Program-made: the position numbers and the translations under genes
The notes under the pieces: generated by a model
The model's input: only the letters and a program-made list of their open reading frames with translations
Databases searched by the model: none
Told to the model about the DNA's origin: nothing
Shown: piece after piece, positions 31,864-41,533 of the stretch
Layout: each line of letters begins with the position of its first letter
How positions within the stretch are numbered: the first letter of the stretch is position 1
NCBI GenBank assembly: GCA_025927475.1
Contig: JAICLL010000020.1
Coordinates: 1-53,462 of the forward strand
Direction: 5' to 3'
Length of the DNA stretch: 53,462 bases
Source of the DNA: Pirellulales bacterium
Lineage (GTDB): Bacteria > Planctomycetota > Planctomycetia > Pirellulales > JAICIG01

Positions 31864-33987
31864 CGCCCGCGGATCTTCGAGCACCAGAAAATGCCCGTGA
31901 TCGGCGGTGACGATTACCGCCGTGTCTTGCCAGCCATCGTGGGCTTCGATCCATTCGGTGATGGCGCGGAACGCCTCATCGCCGCTGAGCACCGCGCCGA
32001 TCGAATTGTCGAGATTGTCGTCATGATTGGCCCAGTCGACGTCGCCCGCTTCGACCATTAGCCAGAACGGAGCGTCGCGTTCGCCGAGCACCTTCAGGGC
32101 GGCCCGAGTCAGGTCGGCCAAGGTCGGGTTTTCCAGCCGGTCGGCAGCGCTGTAGATTTCCGGAATGATCGAAGCGCCGCTGGTGGGATTGTAGCCGCCA
32201 TCGGCGGTTCGAAACGGCAGATGTCCATTGCAGACGCCGAAGAATCCGAACAGCCGCTTTCGCTCCCGCGCGGCTCGCTCGGCGACTTCGGCGATGAGCG
32301 TTGCTCCGTCGACGTCGGGCGTGCGCTGCGCCACCACATATTCACCTCCGTGTTTCACATCGATCTTGGCCAGGTCGTCGGCGGCCAGATACTTGTTGCC
32401 CGGCACAAAGTTCTGCCCCTGCCCTCGGTCTTGCTGTGCCTGTTGCCCCCACCCCGCGCCGAGCAAGACATCCACCCCTGGCAGCGCGCGTCGGTGGGCG
32501 ACCGACGGCAAGCCGAGCAGATCGCGCGAGAGATCCTGGTAGTCGTCGCGCCAGACATTGTTGGCATACGCCGCGGCGGGCGTCGCATGGCTGATCGGCA
32601 CGCTGGTGACGACGCCCACGGCCCAACCGGCTTCTTGCAGTTCGCGCGCCAGTGGCAGAACCTGCTTGCCGTCGGCATCGACATTGATGGCGTCGTTGTA
32701 GGTTTTGATGCCAGCGGTGAGCGAAGTGGCCGAGGCCGCCGAATCGGTCACCGCTTGCTTGTTCTCCAGCGATTGGCCGAGCAAATAGGCGGGATCGGTG
32801 GGCGAGGCCCAGGGCGTTTCGCCGCCGCGACTGGAGTCATAGCCCCCAGCAACGGCGCTGCCCGAGAGGATGATCGTCTGAGCGTCGACGTCGGCCTTGG
32901 TGCCGCCGTTGTGTGGATTGGTGACGAAGAAGCCAAAATCAGTCTCCACTCCGCGGTAATCCTGAAACGCCAATCCGCTGCCCCGGCCCGAATCATAAAC
33001 CTTGCCCGACTGATAGATGGCCGCCGCCTGCGTGGTCTGCCAGTCCGTGCCATCGAAGACCATCAGAATGATGCGTTTCTTGCCGGCAGCCACCGCCTGC
33101 TTTTGCAAAGCATAAACATCGGTCTGATCGAAGTACTCGGCGTGCGGGTTGAGCGTTCGTTCGGGCAGGCGCCCATAGAGCCGGCGCAATCGCTGCGGGT
33201 CGCGATAGGCACTGGCCTCGCCCGCCACGCCTTCCAGGGATATGCCAAACGTGTAAACCGGGATCAATCGGTTCGAGTGCCGCATCCAGCCCAGATATCG
33301 CTTGGGATCGATTCCCCAATGACCCCATTCGGCATGTCCCTTGAGCAGCGCCTGCGCCTGCAACTGCCGCAGGAGGTCTGGCTTGGCGTGCTTGGGCGAA
33401 CTGGCAAACGTCTGAATGCGGATGCCGCGAAACTCGAACTGACCGCCCTGCGTGACTTCGGCCTGCAAACCGATGAATCCGCTTTCCGGCGTGATGCCGC
33501 CGGCCCGCCAGGCAGGTTTGCCGTTGATTTCCAGCGCGGCCTGATCTCCGAACACCGCGAGCCGGAAGCGATTCCATTGGCCATCTCGCACGAGTCCTTT
33601 GCTTTCGGCCCCGGGCAGGCCACCCACGTTGCCCTCTTTGCCTTGATGCAGATTGACCTGATACTTCGCGGGCCAAGGCCTGCCGGGGGCCGGCGGCGCG
33701 GCACGGAAAAACACGCCCGAGTCCCAGTCGGCCGCTTTGCGCGCCCGCCACTCCAGCTCCAGCACGAAATCGGCAAATTCGTCGTTGGTTCGCACCAGCC
33801 CTTCGCCCGACTTAAGCACAATCAGCCCGTCTTCGACCTCAGCCTGGCAATTGCTCACCTGCCAGCCGTCGAGATCTTTGCCGTTAAACAGCGACCGCGA
33901 GACACCGGCGCACTGCTGGCCGCGCGCGACGTCGCCTGCTGAAAACGAAACCAAGAGCACAAGGCCAAACAACGTTGAACGGGGCAC
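31846..33987 (-). CDS. DUF1080 domain fused to alkaline phosphatase
   Basis: 713 aa with a signal peptide (STLFGLVLLVSFSAGDVARGQ). Residues about 30-195 are a DUF1080 (3-keto-disaccharide hydrolase/LamG-like) domain: SLFNGKDLDGWQV, WDSGVFFRA, GLVRDGQWNRFRL and FEFRGIRIQ. From about 310 an alkaline phosphatase domain begins with IILMVFDGTDW (metal Asp), then VTDSAASATSLTAG with the phosphorylated serine, VEAGDVDWANHDDN and VIVTADHGHF with metal ligands. The enzyme should release phosphate from periplasmic substrates; the DUF1080 part may bind carbohydrate. Fusions like this are typical of planctomycetes. It is probably monocistronic. Confidence 0.9.
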   Translation of the reverse strand: MPRSTLFGLVLLVSFSAGDVARGQQCAGVSRSLFNGKDLDGWQVSNCQAEVEDGLIVLKSGEGLVRTNDEFADFVLELEWRARKAADWDSGVFFRAAPPAPGRPWPAKYQVNLHQGKEGNVGGLPGAESKGLVRDGQWNRFRLAVFGDQAALEINGKPAWRAGGITPESGFIGLQAEVTQGGQFEFRGIRIQTFASSPKHAKPDLLRQLQAQALLKGHAEWGHWGIDPKRYLGWMRHSNRLIPVYTFGISLEGVAGEASAYRDPQRLRRLYGRLPERTLNPHAEYFDQTDVYALQKQAVAAGKKRIILMVFDGTDWQTTQAAAIYQSGKVYDSGRGSGLAFQDYRGVETDFGFFVTNPHNGGTKADVDAQTIILSGSAVAGGYDSSRGGETPWASPTDPAYLLGQSLENKQAVTDSAASATSLTAGIKTYNDAINVDADGKQVLPLARELQEAGWAVGVVTSVPISHATPAAAYANNVWRDDYQDLSRDLLGLPSVAHRRALPGVDVLLGAGWGQQAQQDRGQGQNFVPGNKYLAADDLAKIDVKHGGEYVVAQRTPDVDGATLIAEVAERAARERKRLFGFFGVCNGHLPFRTADGGYNPTSGASIIPEIYSAADRLENPTLADLTRAALKVLGERDAPFWLMVEAGDVDWANHDDNLDNSIGAVLSGDEAFRAITEWIEAHDGWQDTAVIVTADHGHFLVLEDPRALAQRP

Positions 33988-34054
33988 GTTTCCATTCCTT
34001 CTAAAGAGCCAGCGGGAACCGGACGACCATGCTACCGGATTCGCCGCCGCTTAC

Positions 34055-35536
34055 CTAGCGGGACGCGCGGCGGGCAGTTTTCTTGGCGGCGTGACGAGGC
34101 TTTGCCGGGCGGGCGTCGTTCGCCGGCTCGGACCAGCGGCGGATTTTCGTCCGCAAGCTGCGGCGCGTCATGCCGAGGATGCGAGCCGCCCGTGATTGGT
34201 TGCCTCCGGTATGGTCCAAAACACGGCTGCACAGGTAACGGTCAAACAGCGCCACGCAGGCGGCATAGAGATCGCCGCCGCCGCCCTGAGCCGCCGTCGA
34301 AATCAGCTCGTCGACCGAAGCCAGCTCGACCGGCGGAGAACCCGCCCCAGAAACCACCGCCGATCGCGTGGGCTGCAAAGGCTCGGGCAGTGCCTCGCGC
34401 CACGGCGTCTGGCCGCGCGACCGCCGGAAGATCTGATAGACGACGCTTTGCAATTCCCAAAGATTGCCGGGCCAGCGATACTCAGCCAACGCGTCGAGCA
34501 GTTCCTGGCCGAACTGAGAGTGACCGTCGTTGCGATGCTGCGTCAGCCGGCGCCAGAAATGATCGACCAATTCGGCCAAATCGGCCAGCCGTTCGCGCAG
34601 TGGCGGCACGCGAATGGCGAAGCTTTCGAGGTGGTAGTAAAGATCGGCCCGGAAGCGTCCCGCCGCGACCAGCGGCTCCAGCTCGCGCGGCGTGGAAGCC
34701 ACAATCCGCACATCGGCGGCGACGGGTGAACCGCCGCCGATCCGGCGGATGGTTTGCTCTTCGAAGAGTCCGACAAGCTGCCCTTGAACGCGGGGCGGCA
34801 ACTGCTCGACCTGCTTGAGCAACAGCGTGCCACCGCTGGAGCGTTCCAGCCAACCGATGCGCCGGGCCGTGGCGCCGACAAAAGCCCCCCGCTCATAGCC
34901 AAACAGCTCGTGTTCGAGCCGCTCGACGGTCATGCCCGACGGATCGACGGTCGCGAAGCGCTCTTGGCGGCGATGGCCGTGCCGGTGGATGGTACGCGCC
35001 GTCAGCGATTTTCCCGCGCCGGTTTCGCCGATCAGCAAGACGGCGACATCGCCCTGCGCGGCCCGCCCGATTTCCTTATAAAGAGCTTGCATTGCCGTGC
35101 TGCGGCCGAGCAGGATCTCGGCAGCGGTGACGCAATCGGCGCGGCTGATTTCAGGCTCGCTGGGGGCGACCGCGTGAGCCACCGCCCCGCGCACCAGCTC
35201 GCGCAGCCTGACCACGTCGATTGGCTTCCAGAGAAAATCGTAGGCGCCGCGCCGGGCAGCCTCGATCATGGTTCGATTGCCACCCTGCGCAGCGATCATC
35301 ACCACCGGCGCACCGGCATTCTGAACGCGCAACTGGTCGAGCAGATTCCAGCCGCCCTCGGGTGAGATCGAAAGATCGTAAATGATCAGGTCGGGATGCC
35401 GCTCAGCCGCCAGCGTCAAGCCGCGGCTCGCCGTGCGCGCGGTGACCACCTGGATGCCCGTCTTGTTGAATGCCTGCCGGACGGCTTGAAGCACCAACCG
35501 GTCTTCGTCGATGACTAAGATTCGAGGCACAGTCAA
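34055..35536 (-). CDS. NtrC-like response regulator with degraded AAA+ domain
   Basis: 493 aa with a TTG start at 35536 overlapping the upstream stop (TTGA); a GTG two codons later is an alternative. The receiver domain (residues 5-115) has D10, D12 and phosphoacceptor D54, and lysine in FLWKPID. The central domain keeps Walker A (GETGAGKS near 169), but GAFTGA is GAFVGA (near 217), the Walker B acidic pair DE is KQ in GGTLLLKQVE (near 238), and the arginine of DLYYRL is His. A Fis-type helix-turn-helix ends the protein (NQSRAARILGMTRRSLRTKI). It probably binds DNA but is unlikely to hydrolyse ATP or contact sigma-54. It is cotranscribed with the ANTAR regulator. Confidence 0.87.
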   Translation of the reverse strand: MTVPRILVIDEDRLVLQAVRQAFNKTGIQVVTARTASRGLTLAAERHPDLIIYDLSISPEGGWNLLDQLRVQNAGAPVVMIAAQGGNRTMIEAARRGAYDFLWKPIDVVRLRELVRGAVAHAVAPSEPEISRADCVTAAEILLGRSTAMQALYKEIGRAAQGDVAVLLIGETGAGKSLTARTIHRHGHRRQERFATVDPSGMTVERLEHELFGYERGAFVGATARRIGWLERSSGGTLLLKQVEQLPPRVQGQLVGLFEEQTIRRIGGGSPVAADVRIVASTPRELEPLVAAGRFRADLYYHLESFAIRVPPLRERLADLAELVDHFWRRLTQHRNDGHSQFGQELLDALAEYRWPGNLWELQSVVYQIFRRSRGQTPWREALPEPLQPTRSAVVSGAGSPPVELASVDELISTAAQGGGGDLYAACVALFDRYLCSRVLDHTGGNQSRAARILGMTRRSLRTKIRRWSEPANDARPAKPRHAAKKTARRASR

Positions 35537-36138
35537 CGGCCCACGGGCGACTTGCCGTTGAGGGCTTCGGCCGCGGTCACAATCGTCTCGGCGATTTCAA
35601 TCAGCTTTTTGTTCTTGTTGCTCGCAAACTTTTGGAGCCGGCGGAAGGCTTCGGGCTCGTCCACGCCTAAATGTTTCATCAGCAGCCCCTTCGCCCGCTC
35701 GATCAACTTACGATCGGCCAACGATTGCCGCAGATCGGCCGCTTCTTTACGCAAGGCCTGAAACTCTTCGTGCCGCCGCACAGCCAGCCCGATGGCGGCT
35801 TCGAGCTGCGCCTGGGTGGCCGGCTTGAGCAGATAGCCGAGCACGTGGTTTTCTTCGGCTCGTTCGATGAGTTCGGGGTTGCAAAACCCCGTGAGCAAGA
35901 TCACCGGCGCGGGCGCCCGTTCGTAGATGACCATGGCCGCGTCGAGCCCGTCCATGTCGGGCATCTGAATATCGGTCAACACCAGGTCGGGCCGTTCGTC
36001 CAGGCAATGCTCCACGAGTTCCCGCCCGGTCGAACCGCTGAACACCACTTCGTGTCCCAAAGTCCGCAGCATTCCGCTGAGCGTCTCGCGTACCTGCGGC
36101 TCATCGTCGGCAATCGCTACCCGCAAACAATTGATCAT
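35533..36138 (-). CDS. response regulator with ANTAR RNA-binding output domain
   Basis: 201 aa from the ATG at 36138, which begins a standard receiver (CLRVAIADDEPQVRETL); the upstream frame adds nonconserved residues. D11, D12 and phosphoacceptor D56 (LVLTDIQMPDMDG) and the lysine of YLLKPA are present. A helical linker (HEEFQALRKEAADLRQSLAD) leads to an ANTAR domain at residues about 145-195 (RKLIERAKGLLMKHLGVDEPEAF). Such proteins bind dual-hairpin RNA and prevent transcription termination when phosphorylated. No histidine kinase gene is adjacent. It overlaps the next regulator by 4 bases. Confidence 0.92.
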   Translation of the reverse strand: MINCLRVAIADDEPQVRETLSGMLRTLGHEVVFSGSTGRELVEHCLDERPDLVLTDIQMPDMDGLDAAMVIYERAPAPVILLTGFCNPELIERAEENHVLGYLLKPATQAQLEAAIGLAVRRHEEFQALRKEAADLRQSLADRKLIERAKGLLMKHLGVDEPEAFRRLQKFASNKNKKLIEIAETIVTAAEALNGKSPVGR

Positions 36139-36455
36139 TATTCCATTCCCCGTTCGGGCGCCATCGGCTTCCAAGACCAGGCACCCGCTCTCGTCATTGA
36201 AACGCGAAGCTGCAATTCGCCGGGTTGTCATTTGATTCACCAATCTTCGGTGTGGGGCCTACGCCAGGGCTGTATTAAGCGTGCCCCTTAACGCAACCGG
36301 CGTGCCATTTCTACGCCAAGTAGTTTTGGCCGTTTTGCGTTGGGATTGCTCGCCGAGGTCTGACACGCAACGAGTCACGCTGGTCGCTTGATGCCCAGCG
36401 GGAACTTTCGCTCCACTTGGTTTGCGTTTGTTGGGGGTTTTCATAAAATCGGGCC
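36139..36455. other. 317-bp intergenic region between regulator and treY
   Basis: Divergent spacer that should hold promoters for the ANTAR regulator and for maltooligosyltrehalose synthase. I found no clear hexamers, RNA gene or repeat. A 61-codon ORF on the minus strand (36259-36441) has no ribosome site or recognisable features. Confidence 0.4.
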
Positions 36456-39365
36456 ATGCTGTCTCACCGCATCCCCCTGGCAACTTACCGGTTGCAATTT
36501 AATGCGCATTTCGGCTTCCAGCAGGCTCGCCAGTTGATCGAGTACCTGCACGACCTGGGCATTTCCGACGCTTATGCCTCGCCCCTGTTCCGTGCCTGCA
36601 AGGCCAGCACGCATGGCTACGACGTGGTCGATCACAGTGCCATCAGTCCCGAATTTGGGACGGCAGAAGACTTTCGCCGCTTTGCCCAAGAGCTGCATGC
36701 GCACCAAATGGGGCTGCTGATGGACGTGGTTCCCAATCACATGGGAATTGACGATCCCAACAACCGGCTGTGGCAAGACGTCTTGGAGAACGGCCCCGGC
36801 TCGCCTTATGCCAGCTTCTTCGACATCGACTGGCGCCCGCCCAAGGAAGAACTGAAGAACAAAGTGCTGTTGCCGTTTTTGGGCGACCAGTTCGGCAAGA
36901 CGCTGGAAAACCAGGAACTGAAACTCGTCTTTGCCAAGGGTTCGTTTCATCTGCGGTATTTTGAGAGCCGCTTTCCGCTGACGTTGCGGAGCTGGCCGCG
37001 GGTGCTCGAATTGGCGCAGCAGCACGCCGTAGGCCGCTTGGCGCCCGACGACCCGCATTGGATGGAGCTGGAGAGCATCATTTTTTCCTTGCGCAGCTTG
37101 GCGCCGCTGGCGAATACCGATCCGGAAAAGATGCACCAAAGGCAACTCGAACACCAGGTGGCGCCGCGGCGGATCGCCAGCCTGACCACGGCGGCGCCGG
37201 TGATTCGCGAAGCGATCGAACAGGCTGTGGCCGACGTCAACGGCCGACCCGACGACCCTCGCAGCTTTGACCGCCTGGAGCAGATGCTTTCCGAACAGGC
37301 CTATCGGCTTTGCCATTGGCGAGTGGCCGCCGACGAGATCAATTACCGCCGTTTTTTCGACGTGAAGGAATTGGCGGCGATTCGCGTTGAGCTGCCGGCG
37401 GTCTTCCGCGAGGTGCATCAGCTTGTCTTTCGCTATCTGCACGAGGGGCTGGTGACGGGGCTGCGCATCGACCATCCCGACGGGCTGCTCGATCCGGAGC
37501 GCTACTTCGGCGACTTGCAGGCCGAGTTTTGCCAGATGGCCGGCTGCCAGCCGGTCGATGTTTCCTCGGGCCCGTCGCGGCACGCCGAGTTGCCGCTGTA
37601 TGTGGTCGCCGAAAAGATTCTGGGCCGCGATGAGCCGTTGCCGAATAACTGGGCGGTGCTCGGCACCACCGGCTACGATTTCTTGAACCTGCTGAACGGC
37701 GTCTTCATCGACGGCCGCGCGGCCGTGTCGATGCGCAAACTCTACTTGCGCTTCATCGGCGAAAACCGGCGGTTCCGCGACGTGGCTTACGAAAGCAAGA
37801 AGACGATTCTCGAACGTTCGATGTCCAGCGAGCTGCAAGTGCTGGCCCGCCGGCTCGACCGCATTTCCGAGAGCGATCGCTACTCGCGCGACTTCACCCT
37901 CTCGTCGCTCCGCACGGCGCTGCTGGAAACGATTGCCTGCTTTCCGGTGTATCGCACCTATGTGCGGCCCGGCGCCGCCCCGGTCAGCGACGAAGACCGC
38001 CGCCGCATCACCGCGGCGCTGCGAATTGCCAAACGCCGCAACCCCGAACTCAGCGGCTCGTTGTTCGACTTTGTCGGCTCGGTGCTGTTGCTGGAGCATC
38101 CGCCGCACTTGAGCGAGCAGCAACGCGAAGAACGGCGCGAGTTCGCCCTGAGGTTTCAGCAACTCAGCGGGCCGGTGACGGCCAAAGGCATCGAAGACAC
38201 CGCGTTTTACCGCGACTATCCGCTGTTGTCGCTCTCCGAAGTAGGCGGCGATCCCGAAACGTTCAGCACGTCGGTCGAAGAGTTTCACCGCCGCAGCCGC
38301 GAACGCAGCGAGCAATGGCCGCACACCATGCTGGCCTCGAGCACGCACGACACCAAACGCAGCGAAGACGTGCGGGCACGCATCAACTTGCTCTCAGAAA
38401 GCCCGGCCGAGTGGGAGCAAGCCATCGCGCGCTGGCACGCCCTCAACCAGCCTCACAAGACCGAAGTCGATGGGGCCGAAGCGCCGAGCCTGAACGAAGA
38501 ATACTTGTTCTACCAAACCCTCGTGGGAGCATGGCCGATCGGCGACGCCCAGGCGGCCGAGCGAGAAGCGTGGGACGAGTTCATCGGACGCATTCGGCAG
38601 TTTATGGGGAAGGCCATGAAAGAGGCCAAGGCCAATACGAGCTGGACGAACCCATCGGAAGATTGGGAGGGGGCGGTCGAGCGGTACATCGCTACCGTGC
38701 TCGATCGGCAAGCGTCGGCCGAGTTTGTGGAGGACTTCGAGCGATTTCACGCACCGCTGGCGGTGGCCGGAATGCACAACGCGCTGGCTCAATTGGTGCT
38801 GAAGGCGTGCTCGCCCGGCGTGCCCGATTTTTACCAGGGGACGGAGCTGTGGGACCTTAGCCTGGTCGATCCCGACAATCGTCGGCCGGTCGATTTCTCG
38901 GCCCGGCGTGAGCGGTTGGCCGAGCTGAAGCGGCGGTCGTCGGGCGATCGGCTGGCCTTGAGCGCCGAGTTGCTCGATCACTGGCGCGACGGCCGCATCA
39001 AACTGTATGTCACGTTTCAGGCGCTGAACCTTCGGCGGCGGCAGGCCGCGTTGTTTCAGGCGGGCGAATATGTGCCCTTGGAAATCAGTGGCCCGGCCGC
39101 CGAGCACGTTTGCGCGTTTGCGCGGCGACACGAAGGCGCCGCGGTCATGGTGGTGGCGCCGCGGTTGGTGCTCGGCTTGCAGTCGGTGGGTCGCCCGCTT
39201 TGGGAACCCCATGTTTGGCGCGATACGGTGATTCATCTCCCGTTTGCCTCGCGTCAATGGCACGATGTGTTCACCGGCCAAAGCGTGACGTTCAGCGATC
39301 AAGCGTCGCCGTTGACGGCGGTGCTCGGTTCGTTCCCGGTGGCGCTGCTCGAAGGCGCCTTGTAG
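36456..39365 (+). CDS. treY: maltooligosyltrehalose synthase
   Basis: 969 aa, somewhat longer than the usual 750-900. It is a GH13 enzyme that converts the reducing-end alpha-1,4 bond of a malto-oligosaccharide to an alpha,alpha-1,1 bond, giving maltooligosyltrehalose. The start matches the family exactly: IPLATYRLQFNAHFGFQQA, then YLHDLGISDAYASPLF, and conserved region I DVVPNHMG. Catalytic blocks GLRIDHPDGLLDP and YVVAEKILGRDEPLP contain the nucleophile Asp and acid Glu, and SSTHDTKRSEDVRARI provides the third acid. The usual partner, treZ, is not in the window, so trehalose release would need a distant gene. It stands alone on the plus strand. Confidence 0.94.
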   Translation: MLSHRIPLATYRLQFNAHFGFQQARQLIEYLHDLGISDAYASPLFRACKASTHGYDVVDHSAISPEFGTAEDFRRFAQELHAHQMGLLMDVVPNHMGIDDPNNRLWQDVLENGPGSPYASFFDIDWRPPKEELKNKVLLPFLGDQFGKTLENQELKLVFAKGSFHLRYFESRFPLTLRSWPRVLELAQQHAVGRLAPDDPHWMELESIIFSLRSLAPLANTDPEKMHQRQLEHQVAPRRIASLTTAAPVIREAIEQAVADVNGRPDDPRSFDRLEQMLSEQAYRLCHWRVAADEINYRRFFDVKELAAIRVELPAVFREVHQLVFRYLHEGLVTGLRIDHPDGLLDPERYFGDLQAEFCQMAGCQPVDVSSGPSRHAELPLYVVAEKILGRDEPLPNNWAVLGTTGYDFLNLLNGVFIDGRAAVSMRKLYLRFIGENRRFRDVAYESKKTILERSMSSELQVLARRLDRISESDRYSRDFTLSSLRTALLETIACFPVYRTYVRPGAAPVSDEDRRRITAALRIAKRRNPELSGSLFDFVGSVLLLEHPPHLSEQQREERREFALRFQQLSGPVTAKGIEDTAFYRDYPLLSLSEVGGDPETFSTSVEEFHRRSRERSEQWPHTMLASSTHDTKRSEDVRARINLLSESPAEWEQAIARWHALNQPHKTEVDGAEAPSLNEEYLFYQTLVGAWPIGDAQAAEREAWDEFIGRIRQFMGKAMKEAKANTSWTNPSEDWEGAVERYIATVLDRQASAEFVEDFERFHAPLAVAGMHNALAQLVLKACSPGVPDFYQGTELWDLSLVDPDNRRPVDFSARRERLAELKRRSSGDRLALSAELLDHWRDGRIKLYVTFQALNLRRRQAALFQAGEYVPLEISGPAAEHVCAFARRHEGAAVMVVAPRLVLGLQSVGRPLWEPHVWRDTVIHLPFASRQWHDVFTGQSVTFSDQASPLTAVLGSFPVALLEGAL

Positions 39366-39375
39366 CTGTCATTCC

Positions 39376-39395
39376 ATCGGCAGCGCGCTGCCGAT
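39376..39395. repeat. 20-bp perfect palindrome after treY
   Basis: The 20 bases from 39376 to 39395 equal their own reverse complement. They lie 11 bases after the treY stop and before a convergent gene. No T-run follows; the palindrome could act as a bidirectional stop or a protein-binding site. Confidence 0.45.
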
Positions 39396-39460
39396 CACCC
39401 CCCAGGTGGCGTCCCAATCCGGCCCTCTCTCTGTTTTCTATCAGACGAGTGGCTTGATTT

Positions 39461-41473
39461 TCAATCTTCTAGTTCCAATGACTTGCCAGACGCGCGGCAG
39501 TGCTGAGCCAAATCAGAGAATGCTTCCCGCATCCGCTGATCGGCGGCGCGGATGGTGATTTCGGGAGCGCTTGTTAGTGCAAGTAGCGGCTTGATGTCGA
39601 ATTCTTCCAACAAACCGAAGCAAAACATCTCCGGCCATTCCGCGCCCCGGTCTTCCTCAATGATCTGCCGCAGCGTCGCCAACGGCAGCGATAGTTCCAG
39701 ACGATCGAGGCCGTCTTCCGGCGGGCCATGATGCAGCGCGGCGGCAACGATTGCGATCAGCGATGTTCGCTGACCCACCGCGGCGAGTGTTACCGTGCCC
39801 TCCGCTTGCCGCTGCCGCGCCCAGCGGACCGCTGCGCCGAGTTGCGCCGCTTCAATGCCCAAGGGCCGATCGCCGAGGGCGGATACCAACAAAGGACAAT
39901 TGACGTGCGGCAGCGCTTTTGACTCCCCGAAGTCGAAGAGGTCGAGAGCAATTACGCGCTGACCTGCCGCCACGTAGCGGCGGACTTCACTCGCCAGCGA
40001 TTTGCGTCCGCCGTCGGCGACGATTACGATGACGCCCCGTGACGCAGGTGGCTCGAATTCCACCGCGGGGACGGTCCAGGACTTCGCCATTCGCAACCGC
40101 CAACGCCGGATCATCATCTCCGGCAGGCGATCTTGGCCCACCGTCTCTGCTACGAGATCATAATCGCCGGCCCGCACCAGCTCGCCTAACCGCTGACGTG
40201 CGCGTGATGACTCCTCCGGTAATCGCCACGTCCGACGCGGCAGGTTACGGCTCAGTCGAAGCGCCAGAGTGTGGAAGTTCTCATTCGACTCGGGCAATGC
40301 GACTCGAAGCTCGTCGGTTTTCTTGACTTCGTTTTCGCACGGAATTTCGGTGCGTGCGAACTTCCCATCCTCGGGATAAAAGAAGTCGCCAAGCATGCGG
40401 TAGAACGCCTCGCGATTGTCGCGCAGAAAATTGTGGGTTCCCGGATCTTCGTTTACATGCCAGCGCAGCGCGGACTCTTTGCCATAGAGTCGGTAGATGG
40501 GCAGCGCCGCGTCCCGCACGGTCGGCAGCGCCCAGGAGGCATTGAAGCAGCAATTCTCCTTGGCGTTGTAGGTGAGGAGCGTCGGCTGTGGAGCGCGCAG
40601 CGCGGTGAGCATCGTATAATCGGCAATCAAGCCAAGGTCGGTGGGGTTTTGCTCCGAATCGCCGACGTCGCAGGCATACAAGGCTCGATCGCGAAAGCCC
40701 GTGTAACCGGCCACCGGGTTGGCTAGCGTCACCCGCTCATCAAGCGCGCTGATGAGAATGGTCTGCCAGCCGCCGCCGGAGAGTCCCGCCACCGCGACGC
40801 GCTGAGGGTCGGCGTTGGGTAATTCCAACAGCAGGTCGAGCGCGCGTGAAAGCGCCAGATAAAAGGGCGCCAATCCGCTGGCGCCGCACAAATCGAGTTG
40901 ATTCATGCGGTGATGTGAGTAGCCAGAATCGGTAAGCTGGCCCATGCCGATAAACTCGACATTCAACGCGAGCATGCCGCGCTTGGCCAAGTTGATGCAG
41001 CGGATTTGCTTGTACGGGGCCGCTTTGCCGTCAGAGTCGTGGCCGTTTACGTGCAACGTAGCCGGCACGCGGCCAGATAAATGATCGGGTTCATAGAGCA
41101 ACGCCGGAATCCACCATCCCGGCAAGGCTTCATAGCGCAACTTGCGAATGCGATAGCCGGGACCGCCCACGATGGATTCGAGCCATTCGACTTCTGTGGT
41201 GGCCCCCCGCCATACGCGCGTCTCGCCACGAAAAACGATCTCCTCGAGCACGCGCTGGCGGGTTTTCGCGGCGTGCCTCTGCCAGTCGGCCAGGTTGGCA
41301 AACATCGGCATAGGCGGAATCTTGGCCAAGCAGTAGGCGGACAACTCCTTGAAACCCGTCTCTGCCGGCAAGATTTCCTGGCTGAGTTGCCTGACAATCT
41401 CATCGTCAGCAAAGATCCTATTGCCGCCGATGAACCATAGGCACCCGATGATGCATGCCAGTCGCGCGTCCAC
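39461..41473 (-). CDS. exported acetyl xylan esterase-like alpha/beta hydrolase
   Basis: 670 aa from a GTG at 41473, chosen for GGAGG 5 bases upstream; a GTG at 41485 adds four residues. A signal peptide is present (ARLACIIGCLWFIGGNRIFA). The first hydrolase domain (residues about 90-400) includes LLYEPDHLSGRVPATLHVNGHD, GLSGGGWQTILISALD with the nucleophile serine, and a conserved cysteine-rich stretch (YNAKENCCFNASWAL). The second half (about 440-670) repeats a weaker alpha/beta pattern (GVIVIVADGGRK...QRVIALDLFDFG) without a clear nucleophile. Relatives are annotated as acetyl xylan esterases or prolyl oligopeptidase-like enzymes. Substrate is unknown; extracellular glycan is a guess. Confidence 0.75.
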   Translation of the reverse strand: MDARLACIIGCLWFIGGNRIFADDEIVRQLSQEILPAETGFKELSAYCLAKIPPMPMFANLADWQRHAAKTRQRVLEEIVFRGETRVWRGATTEVEWLESIVGGPGYRIRKLRYEALPGWWIPALLYEPDHLSGRVPATLHVNGHDSDGKAAPYKQIRCINLAKRGMLALNVEFIGMGQLTDSGYSHHRMNQLDLCGASGLAPFYLALSRALDLLLELPNADPQRVAVAGLSGGGWQTILISALDERVTLANPVAGYTGFRDRALYACDVGDSEQNPTDLGLIADYTMLTALRAPQPTLLTYNAKENCCFNASWALPTVRDAALPIYRLYGKESALRWHVNEDPGTHNFLRDNREAFYRMLGDFFYPEDGKFARTEIPCENEVKKTDELRVALPESNENFHTLALRLSRNLPRRTWRLPEESSRARQRLGELVRAGDYDLVAETVGQDRLPEMMIRRWRLRMAKSWTVPAVEFEPPASRGVIVIVADGGRKSLASEVRRYVAAGQRVIALDLFDFGESKALPHVNCPLLVSALGDRPLGIEAAQLGAAVRWARQRQAEGTVTLAAVGQRTSLIAIVAAALHHGPPEDGLDRLELSLPLATLRQIIEEDRGAEWPEMFCFGLLEEFDIKPLLALTSAPEITIRAADQRMREAFSDLAQHCRASGKSLELED

Positions 41474-41533
41474 GATCGCCTCCACCTAATATCAAGCAGG
41501 TTGGAAAAGATTATTGCCATTGGCTGTCCGCAG

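Noticed and set aside
36259..36441. 61-codon minus-strand ORF between the ANTAR regulator and treY
   Set aside because: No ribosome site, no hydrophobic or domain-like pattern, and its composition matches intergenic sequence.
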